Position numbers and translations under genes: made by a program. Below, piece by piece: positions 57,365 through 64,000 of a DNA stretch of 64,000 bases (its first letter is position 1; each line of letters opens with the position of its first letter). The DNA lies in assembly GCF_000317065.1 (NCBI RefSeq), contig NC_019701.1:1-64000 (forward strand), given 5' to 3'. Source of the stretch: Pseudanabaena sp. PCC 7367. Its GTDB lineage: Bacteria > Cyanobacteriota > Cyanobacteriia > Pseudanabaenales > Pseudanabaenaceae. The notes below the pieces were generated by a model. That model made no database searches, was not told the DNA's origin, and was given only the letters and a program-made list of their open reading frames with translations.

Positions 57365-59194
57365 TTATTTAGTGATTGTGAGTTCATCAATATTCCAAAA
57401 TGCCTTAGTGACCACCCTGGATTGAATCGCTGAGAACTTGACCCCCTCCACCCGATCGCGCACTGCACCAAGGGAATAGGGAACCACCAGGTGAATCAGG
57501 GGTAAATTTTCCTGCACTGCCTGTTGAAACTCACCCAAGACCTTCTTGCGCTCCGCTTCATCGATTACTTGCGCCGAACTGACCAACAAATTATCAATTT
57601 TGCGTTCCCAATCAGAAATCTCATGGCCAGGGATTTCTGGCTCGCCGGGTTTGGCTCCCTGATTAAACATGTGAAGATTGCCATCTACCGCCCATAGGTT
57701 CCTGCCGCTATAGGGTTCAACCCCACCCGTAAACCCCAGGATGATCGCTTCATATTCCTTGGAATTATCAATTCTGCCGATCAAAATATTAAAATCGATG
57801 CCGGTAAAGTCTACGGTGATGCCAATTTGATCGAGATCGTTTTTAATCTGTGAGCCGATCGCCCCGCGCACAGGGTTACTATCGGCATTGGTGAGCAAGG
57901 CAAATCTAACTAGATTATCATCGCTATCGCGTAGTCTTCCTTCCGCATCGTATTTAAATCCGGCTTCTTGCAATAATTGCCTTGACTTTTCGGGATCATA
58001 GTCATAGGCTTTCAGCCCTTCTTCAGCAGACCTAAAATAGGGGCTGGGCACGGATACAGGGGAGTTTTGGGGATCGCCCAGGCCACGATAGATATTGGTG
58101 ATCATCGATTCTCGATCGATCGCATAGGCCACTGCTTGCCGGAATTTAACTTCATTAAACCATTTGGATTTGTAGGGTTCCACAAAGGGCTTACCAGTTT
58201 CTGGATTGCTGCCCTTATTCAAATTAAAGAATATAAAAGTTTGGCCGGTATTCGGGCCGCTGTTATAGATCGTGAAGTTGCGTTTATCTTCTTCTTTTTT
58301 AAGCAACTGAAAATCTTCGCCGCGCAAACCATAGACATCGAGATCGCCCGATCGAAACCGCAAAAGTGCCGTATCCGCCGAACTAACCTGCTGAAACACA
58401 AATTCTTCGATCTCCGGCTTGCCCTGCTGCCAATAGTAGGGATTGCGCTTCAGGATCACTCGCTCACCGGGGCGATAGCTACTTAAAACATAGGGGCCAG
58501 CACCCACAATCTGGTTAACCGGATCATTTACACGCCAGGTTTCCAAAAACTTGAGCTTGCCATCGGTATCTTTTTCCAGGGTTGGCTCAATGATGTGCTT
58601 GGGCATAATTGTAGCTCCGGCCACAGTGCGCAGGAAGGGGGCAAACTTTTCTGGCAAGGTAAATTGAATCCGCCGTTGATCGAGCTTTTCTACCTTAGGC
58701 AGTTGCTGGCTTTGGCCAATCCGCATCACATCGCGGCTGCTGGTGGGAATGTCTTCATTGAAAATTAAGCGATTGTAGGTAAAATCCACATCATCGGCGG
58801 TGAGTGGTTCGCCATCCGACCATTTCAGCCCTTCACGCAGGGTGAAAATATACCGCAAACCATCATCCAAAACCTCCGGCATACTTTCAATCAATTCGGG
58901 GGTGATTTCGGCGGTAACACCATCCTGGCCAATCATGCTATTGGTGGCAAAGGTCATGATTGTGGAGCTAGTGGCATCGGTAATCAGGAGCGGGTTAAAG
59001 GTTTTGGGATCGCCCAGAATATTCGCCACCAGTCGATTGCTCTTAACATCGCCGCCAATACCATTATTGGTAGTTGTGCCCGCACAACCAACCAGGAACA
59101 ACGAGCAGACGATCGCAAACAACAGCAAAAACAGCGATCGCCACATTAATCTTTGTTGTTTATATCGGCTATATCTGCGTCTGCTGTGATTCAT
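57365..59194 (-). CDS. Oligopeptide/dipeptide ABC transporter binding lipoprotein
   Basis: A 609-residue family-5 solute-binding protein (DppA/OppA type). The N-terminus is MNHSRRRYSRYKQQRLMWRS, then a hydrophobic segment ending in the lipobox LVGC (C37), then the binding domain: DPKTFNPLLITDATS, LREGLKWSDGEPLTADDVDFTYNRL (the family signature), GAGPYVLSSYRPGERVILKRNPYYW, FRQAVAYAIDRESMI and IDNLLVSSAQ. It should deliver peptides or related substrates to a permease encoded elsewhere. M17 is an alternative start that shortens the basic N-terminus. Confidence 0.9.
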   Translation of the reverse strand: MNHSRRRYSRYKQQRLMWRSLFLLLFAIVCSLFLVGCAGTTTNNGIGGDVKSNRLVANILGDPKTFNPLLITDATSSTIMTFATNSMIGQDGVTAEITPELIESMPEVLDDGLRYIFTLREGLKWSDGEPLTADDVDFTYNRLIFNEDIPTSSRDVMRIGQSQQLPKVEKLDQRRIQFTLPEKFAPFLRTVAGATIMPKHIIEPTLEKDTDGKLKFLETWRVNDPVNQIVGAGPYVLSSYRPGERVILKRNPYYWQQGKPEIEEFVFQQVSSADTALLRFRSGDLDVYGLRGEDFQLLKKEEDKRNFTIYNSGPNTGQTFIFFNLNKGSNPETGKPFVEPYKSKWFNEVKFRQAVAYAIDRESMITNIYRGLGDPQNSPVSVPSPYFRSAEEGLKAYDYDPEKSRQLLQEAGFKYDAEGRLRDSDDNLVRFALLTNADSNPVRGAIGSQIKNDLDQIGITVDFTGIDFNILIGRIDNSKEYEAIILGFTGGVEPYSGRNLWAVDGNLHMFNQGAKPGEPEIPGHEISDWERKIDNLLVSSAQVIDEAERKKVLGEFQQAVQENLPLIHLVVPYSLGAVRDRVEGVKFSAIQSRVVTKAFWNIDELTITK

Positions 59195-59764
59195 GGCCTC
59201 ATACTTTCCTTAATAAATTCTTGCGGTTGCTGATTGCAGTTGTGGATGGGTCAACCCTGATAATCTCAATTGAGTAGTTGATTTTGCGGAGGGCTATTGA
59301 GCTATTAAATATAAATATATAAATATAACGCGATGTGCAACTAAAACTCTGAAACCCTTATATCCTCGTGCTAGTTAACCTGGATCTTGATATTTTGGAT
59401 CGCTCAAACGACCTAAAATCAATGGCCTGGAAATAGTTGCACACCAGGTAAATATAGCTAGCTGGATGTAATACCTATGATTGTAATCCAGATGTCTCTA
59501 GTCAGCCCAAGCTTACTGGCACGATCGTAGTTAGTCATGATAACTAGCCTAAAAGCCTAAACCAGCTCGATCGACTAACCGCATGGTTGCTAAATACCCT
59601 CAATATCAAGGAGCAATTGACTGGGAGCTAGCGATCGCTGCTTACAGTTAGTTACATAAGTTAAGAAACATCTAGATATTGCCAGAAACAATCGCCACTT
59701 GAGCTAGATTTACATATAGACAAAAACTAAAGCACACAATTAATCATTAATTTAAGATATCGAC
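59195..59764. other. Divergent spacer between the binding-protein gene and hemL
   Basis: About 570 bases, AT-rich, with one HIP1 palindrome near 59,632. I see no ORF with coding character, no tRNA and no unambiguous promoter. Confidence 0.45.
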
Positions 59765-61066
59765 ATGGTTGCACAGGCATATAAAAATACCAAATCCCAA
59801 GAAATATTTAGCCAAGCTAAAAATCTGATGCCCGGTGGCGTAAGTTCACCAGTGCGGGCGTTTAAATCCGTTGGCGGTGAACCGGTGGTGTTCGATCGCG
59901 TCAATGGTGCCTATGCCTGGGACATCGATGGCAATCGCTACATTGACTATGTGGGTACCTGGGGGCCGGCGATCGTTGGCCATGCTCACCCCGAAGTGAT
60001 CGAAGCATTGCACAAATGTCTAGACAAAGGAACTAGTTTTGGTGCGCCCTGCGTTCTGGAAAACCAACTGGCGGAAATGGTGATCGCCGCTGTGCCCAGC
60101 ATTGAAATGGTGCGGTTTGTTAATTCCGGCACCGAGGCTTGCATGTCGGTATTACGGCTGATGCGTGCTTTCACGGGGCGCGACAAGGTAATCAAATTTG
60201 AGGGCTGTTACCACGGCCATGCGGATATGTTTTTGGTTAAGGCTGGTTCTGGGGTAGCCACCCTGGGCTTACCCGACTCCCCTGGTGTGCCCAAGTCCAC
60301 CACCGCCAGCACCCTCACTGCTCCCTACAATGACCTTGAAGCAGTTAAAAAACTATTTGCCGAGAACCCCGATCAAATTTCTGGAATTATTCTAGAGCCA
60401 GTGGTCGGTAATGCCGGCTGTATTGTGCCCAAGCCAGGATTCTTGGAAGGGCTTAAAGAAGTAGCCCATGCCAATGGCGCACTACTGGTCTTTGATGAGG
60501 TAATGACTGGGTTTCGGATCGCCTATGGCGGCGCTCAAGAAAAGTTTGGGATCACCCCCGATCTCACTTGCCTGGGTAAAATCATCGGCGGTGGTTTGCC
60601 CGTAGGTGCCTATGGTGGTCGCAAGGACATTATGGAAATGGTGGCTCCTGCTGGCCCAATGTATCAGGCCGGGACTCTTTCTGGGAATCCCTTGGCGATG
60701 ACGGCGGGTATTAAAACCCTGGAAATCCTCAATCGCCCTGGCACCTATGAGCAGCTCGATCGCATCACCAAAAAGCTGGCCGATGGCATGTTGGCGATCG
60801 CCCATGAAACTGGCCATGCTGCCACTGGTAATCAAATCAGCGCCATGTTCGGCATGTTCTTCACCGATCGCCAGGTCTATAACTATGAAGATGCCAAAAC
60901 CTGTGACACCGCCAAGTTTGGCAAATTCCATCGCGGCATGTTAGAGCATGGTGTGTATCTAGCTCCGTCGCAGTTTGAAGCAGGATTCACGGCGATTGCC
61001 CACAGTGATGAAGACATCGCTGCTACCCTGACAGCGGCTCGTGCGGTACTGAGTGAAATCAAATAA
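59765..61066 (+). CDS. hemL: Glutamate-1-semialdehyde 2,1-aminomutase
   Basis: PLP-dependent mutase of the C5 route that makes 5-aminolevulinate, the precursor of heme, chlorophyll and bilins. The 433-residue protein shows [70 protein letters not shown] and the PLP lysine K272 in [17 protein letters not shown]. Length and motifs are canonical. A strong hairpin terminator follows. Confidence 0.97.
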   Translation: MVAQAYKNTKSQEIFSQAKNLMPGGVSSPVRAFKSVGGEPVVFDRVNGAYAWDIDGNRYIDYVGTWGPAIVGHAHPEVIEALHKCLDKGTSFGAPCVLENQLAEMVIAAVPSIEMVRFVNSGTEACMSVLRLMRAFTGRDKVIKFEGCYHGHADMFLVKAGSGVATLGLPDSPGVPKSTTASTLTAPYNDLEAVKKLFAENPDQISGIILEPVVGNAGCIVPKPGFLEGLKEVAHANGALLVFDEVMTGFRIAYGGAQEKFGITPDLTCLGKIIGGGLPVGAYGGRKDIMEMVAPAGPMYQAGTLSGNPLAMTAGIKTLEILNRPGTYEQLDRITKKLADGMLAIAHETGHAATGNQISAMFGMFFTDRQVYNYEDAKTCDTAKFGKFHRGMLEHGVYLAPSQFEAGFTAIAHSDEDIAATLTAARAVLSEIK

Positions 61067-61120
61067 ATCTGGCGATCGCTCGTCACGATAAGTTAGGAAT
61101 TCCAAAAAAAATATCTTTCA

Positions 61121-61158
61121 AGCTCAGGTTGCTGTTAGCTATGCAGCGCCTGGGCTTT
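61121..61158 (+). terminator. Terminator of hemL
   Basis: AGCTCAGG (61121-61128) pairs with CCTGGGCT (61149-61156), with one G-T wobble; inner GCTG/CAGC pairs extend the stem, and TTTT follows. Confidence 0.7.
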
Positions 61159-61291
61159 TGGTTATGAGAAGAAAAATATTAGTTAACGCAAGACATTAAA
61201 ATGATAAAAACAAAATTTAAGACGGTATAATTAATGTGGCTAAGCTCTATGCATCTTGTGGCTGGAGTTATAATTAAGCAAGGATTATCCA

Positions 61292-61531
61292 GTGGGCGGC
61301 AAACCAATCCCGAAGCCTTCAATCCTAGATGAATGTAAAGTTGTAGGAATTGAGGCTGGTAGAAAAGTCTACAAAGATAAAGCTGAAAATCGCTACTACA
61401 TGTGGGATTCACTTCATGGTGAAGTTGAAGTATTCAACAAAAGAGGTACACACATTGGTGTGGCATGTCCAATCACTGGTAAGCGAATTAAGCCTGCGGT
61501 TAAAGGAAGAAAAATAAGCAAACAGAACTAA
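61292..61531 (+). CDS. Colicin-E3-like ribonuclease domain, stand-alone toxin
   Basis: A 79-residue basic protein without signal peptide, whose whole length resembles the cytotoxic C-terminal domain of colicin E3, a 16S rRNA endonuclease. Shared features are YYMWDSLHGEVEVFNKRGTHIG and then TGKRIKP. The catalytic triad of E3 (Asp510, His513, Glu517) maps with exact spacing to D39, H42 and E46; a C-terminal Arg (R73, in KGRKISK) sits where Arg545 would be. GTG 61292 is the start, with AAGGA 8 bases upstream. No receptor-binding or translocation domain exists, so it is not a secreted colicin as it stands. The next gene begins three bases later, as in toxin-antitoxin pairs. Activity is inferred. 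Confidence 0.78.
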   Translation: MGGKPIPKPSILDECKVVGIEAGRKVYKDKAENRYYMWDSLHGEVEVFNKRGTHIGVACPITGKRIKPAVKGRKISKQN

Positions 61532-61534
61532 GAA

Positions 61535-61876
61535 ATGATGGCAACATTTATCGAATTGTGTCTTTCCGGCAATACTGAGGCTGATCAGATCGATGATTTT
61601 ATTGATTTGTGGCACGATAACAAAGCAGGGCAAGATCAAGAATTGCATGAGTTCTTAGGCATGACTTGGGACGAATATTCGGTATGGTTAACTAAACCAT
61701 CAGTATTCCCTTACATTTTGTCGGCACGGGCTAAAAATGTTTCTTTGCGTACCGAGCTTGAGTATGAGAAGAGCATTCTAAGCGCTAATAAAGATTCTTC
61801 TGCAAAAGTAGAAAAAATAGATACTTGGCTCAAACTGCTAACACTTACAGAAAGCTCATTGGTTGAAAGCAGCTAA
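61535..61876 (+). CDS. Probable antitoxin/immunity partner of the E3-like RNase
   Basis: A 113-residue acidic protein: MATFIELCLSGNTEADQIDDFIDLWHD, then HEFLGMTWDEYSVWL, a recurrent pattern in small bacterial proteins encoded beside toxins. It has no signal peptide or membrane segment. It is 3 bases downstream of the toxin-like gene and its acidity complements the basic RNase, so it probably binds and blocks it (inference from position and charge, and a remembered resemblance of FLGMTxxEYxxW proteins to antitoxin-type partners). ATG at 61535 or 61538. Not the classic colicin ImmE3 sequence as I recall it. Confidence 0.6.
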   Translation: MMATFIELCLSGNTEADQIDDFIDLWHDNKAGQDQELHEFLGMTWDEYSVWLTKPSVFPYILSARAKNVSLRTELEYEKSILSANKDSSAKVEKIDTWLKLLTLTESSLVESS

Positions 61877-61896
61877 GCTATAACTATGTATTACTG

Positions 61897-63909
61897 TTAT
61901 GGGTTTAAGTGTTCTACAAAGAAATCGATCGTGTGGCCAATTTCCAGCACCTGATTACTCCGTTTCGCCGAACCATGCCCTTCATCGGCAAAGATAATTA
62001 ACTGAGAAGGGATCTCTCTTTCTTCCAATGCCCGCTGGATCTGCACCGCTTCCCCCACCGGAACTCTGGGATCATTTGCGCCCTGAATAATTAATAAGGG
62101 ATCTTGAATTTGATCGATGTAAGTAATGGGCGAGAGCTGGATCAATGCCTGCCGATCGCGTTCTGGATCGCCATATTCACTGATTCGCAACGGCCGACGG
62201 AACTCTGCCGTATTTTCCAGGAAGGTAATTAGATTACTCATTCCCACCAAGGCCACCCCAGCATCATAGCTACCCGCAAACTTAGTCATACCCATCAAAG
62301 TAGAATAGCCGCCATAGCTCCAGCCCATGATGCCCACCTTTGGTTCCATGTCATTCACCTGCCAGTTGGTGCGAATATAGGTAGAAGCATCGGCAATATC
62401 GGAAATTACCGCCAATCGCTTCGGGCCATCATCGGCACTGAGCCAGGCTTTACCATAACCATCACTACCACGTACATTGGGCTCCACATAAATAAATCCA
62501 GCCTGCACAAACAATTGCGCCAATCGATTGAATCCAGCGGTGCTCTGTGCTTCGGGGCCACCATGAAAATGTACTACCACTGGGCAGGGTTCGCTGGCAT
62601 TCTGGCACTGGGGCGATCGCCACACGAACATGGGGATCTCAGTGCCATCTTGGGCAGGATAGGATTCTAATGTTGCACCGACAAACTTGCTCTGGTCTAA
62701 TTCCGGTACGCTGGGCAACACCCACTGAGTCAGGTTTTGGGTCTGCCAATCATAGACATAGCTGGTGCGGGGGGCAGTGGCCGTACTCACTCCCAAGCTA
62801 ATATAGCGACCATTGCGGGTTGTTGAACCTGCATAGATCAAATCCGCATTGGCAAATTCCGGTAAGGCGATCGGCTCAAATGTCTTGGCATCAAGCGCCT
62901 GGAGTTTTAAATAGCCGCGATCGTTGACGGTATAAATAATCCGTTGGCGCAGATAGTCAATCTCAAAGCTGGATACATCCATTGGTAGCTCTGGGGTGAT
63001 CGGCGTGAATTCCCCATCATCACCATTGGTGTAGCGATATAAACGGCGGAATTGATCAAACTTGGGGGTTAGTACCAGCAACTCATCGGGATTGGCACTG
63101 AATTGTGCAACAAATTCTTCCGGCTGTTCCTGTCCCAGTAATGGTGTTAATTTCCCACTAGCTTCGTCATAGCGATAATATTCCCGCGACAGGCTGCCCG
63201 TTGCTTTGCCAAACAAAAAAGTTTTACTGCCAGTATTGCCATCCGGTAAAACATCGGCGATGTACCAGACCCCTGGTTCTGACAGGAGTAATTCCTTTTG
63301 CTTTGTAGCAATGTCATAGCGATAGATCGCAAAGGAAGCTGGGTCAACATCATTCGCCATGTAATAAATACTACGCGAATCATCTGATATGAAGGCAAAG
63401 GAAGTTCTGACTCCATCATCGTGCTGGATTACTTCCAGGGGGCTACCATTGGTAGATTGTAAATATAAACCGGGATTTTCCTGCCCCTGCCGATCGCGTG
63501 ATAGCACCAGGAACTTACCATCAGGGCTAATTCCCCTCAACGCAGTAGAATCCTGCCCACCAGTCATTTGCACTGGAAAGCTTTGGGGGCCATCGATCCG
63601 CCATATTTGCCTGGTGCCAGTAATGCTCCAACTAAAGAACATGGTTTCACCATCGGGGCTGAGCAATCCCAAACCGGGCGATCGCACATCCAGAATCGAT
63701 TCAATTTGCTTGGTGGCCTGAGCATCCAGACTGGGCGGCGCATATTTTTCTAGGGTGGCAGCATCCAGACTTTCTCGACCTAAGCCTTCGTAGGCGATCG
63801 CCTGATTTGACTGATTATTTGGCATGGCGGCAAACATAACGGCAACACCAACAAAGGAAGTAAACGAAGTAATGGCAGTAATTAGGGCGATTGACAGGAT
63901 TCGGCTCAT
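61897..63909 (-). CDS. Exported S9 (prolyl oligopeptidase family) serine peptidase
   Basis: A 670-residue peptidase with an N-terminal hydrophobic export segment (about 4-28, ILSIALITAITSFTSFVG), an N-terminal beta-propeller domain of TolB/DPP-like repeats (about 70-400: ISPDGKFLVLSRDRQGQ, FISDDSRSIYY), and a C-terminal alpha/beta hydrolase. The nucleophile is Ser531 in GWSYGGY; the Asp and His are in GANDPRVPVGE and DEGHGSAKRSNQ. This layout fits acylaminoacyl- or dipeptidyl-peptidases. Substrate is unknown. Location is probably periplasmic. Confidence 0.92.
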   Translation of the reverse strand: MSRILSIALITAITSFTSFVGVAVMFAAMPNNQSNQAIAYEGLGRESLDAATLEKYAPPSLDAQATKQIESILDVRSPGLGLLSPDGETMFFSWSITGTRQIWRIDGPQSFPVQMTGGQDSTALRGISPDGKFLVLSRDRQGQENPGLYLQSTNGSPLEVIQHDDGVRTSFAFISDDSRSIYYMANDVDPASFAIYRYDIATKQKELLLSEPGVWYIADVLPDGNTGSKTFLFGKATGSLSREYYRYDEASGKLTPLLGQEQPEEFVAQFSANPDELLVLTPKFDQFRRLYRYTNGDDGEFTPITPELPMDVSSFEIDYLRQRIIYTVNDRGYLKLQALDAKTFEPIALPEFANADLIYAGSTTRNGRYISLGVSTATAPRTSYVYDWQTQNLTQWVLPSVPELDQSKFVGATLESYPAQDGTEIPMFVWRSPQCQNASEPCPVVVHFHGGPEAQSTAGFNRLAQLFVQAGFIYVEPNVRGSDGYGKAWLSADDGPKRLAVISDIADASTYIRTNWQVNDMEPKVGIMGWSYGGYSTLMGMTKFAGSYDAGVALVGMSNLITFLENTAEFRRPLRISEYGDPERDRQALIQLSPITYIDQIQDPLLIIQGANDPRVPVGEAVQIQRALEEREIPSQLIIFADEGHGSAKRSNQVLEIGHTIDFFVEHLNP

Positions 63910-64000
63910 GGAAGGTTAGCTAATTATATTTAGGCAAGTATGTTTATGGCAGTAATTAGATTTCAAATAATTATTTAATCGGCACTTTCTAGCTCAGCAC

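Noticed and set aside
1..64000. CRISPR arrays, tRNA or rRNA genes
   Set aside because: No regularly spaced repeats of 25-40 bases and no tRNA T-loop pattern (GGTTCGAATCC-like) were noticed in the gene-free regions; this was done by eye, so a short RNA gene could be missed.

Overview
The window reads as chromosomal DNA of a cyanobacterium. The palindrome GCGATCGC (HIP1) and its core CGATCG recur through most genes. The gene set is also typical: a cyanobacterial-type glutamate-cysteine ligase, a one-helix high-light-inducible protein, a bilin-binding cyanobacteriochrome GAF domain, glutamate-1-semialdehyde aminotransferase, a PilMNOQ type IV pilus cluster without pilP, and several pentapeptide-repeat proteins. 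A Pseudanabaena-like lineage is a guess only. The window opens 60 bases before dnaA, a common place to linearise a genome, but no cluster of DnaA boxes is visible here.

Layout. 1-15 kb: dnaA, trpS (opposite strand), a very large TPR/STAND-ATPase/14-blade WD40 protein, a small CcbP-like calcium-binding protein, birA, an M23 envelope peptidase, a 50-residue hli gene with an HLR1-like site, rpsF, a ChuX/HutX-like protein and an outer-membrane barrel. 15-29 kb: tatC, gshA followed closely by two tandem paralogous solute-binding proteins, a histidine-rich CobW-type metallochaperone, an exosortase-signal protein, a pentapeptide protein, rodA, a stand-alone DXCF-type cyanobacteriochrome GAF protein and a double-headed corrinoid adenosyltransferase. 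28-29.6 kb: an AT-rich two-gene unit (TIR domain plus multi-TM protein) resembling a defence or signalling module. 29.8-42 kb: a VOC protein, ddl, a four-carbon acid sugar kinase, an RTX protein, a fructosamine-kinase-like protein, a methyltransferase, a transposase remnant abutting lpxB, a UvrD-like helicase and a secreted pentapeptide protein. 42-50.4 kb: an orphan ArsR regulator, then pilM-pilN-pilO-pilQ with a clear terminator, and pilD. 50.9-64 kb: a small conserved cyanobacterial protein, gcvP, an ankyrin protein, a thioesterase, hsp20 with its Shine-Dalgarno inside a hairpin, an oligopeptide-binding lipoprotein, hemL, a colicin-E3-like RNase with a partner gene, and an S9 peptidase.

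Most of the window is housekeeping or envelope DNA in short, mostly monocistronic units with long AT-rich spacers. The parts most worth a second look are the colicin-E3-like toxin pair (61.3-61.9 kb), the TIR plus membrane-protein pair (28.2-29.6 kb), the minimal cyanobacteriochrome (26.1 kb), the large STAND/WD40 protein (3.6-9.4 kb) and the possible RNA thermometer before hsp20. I recognised no tRNA, rRNA, CRISPR array or complete insertion sequence.
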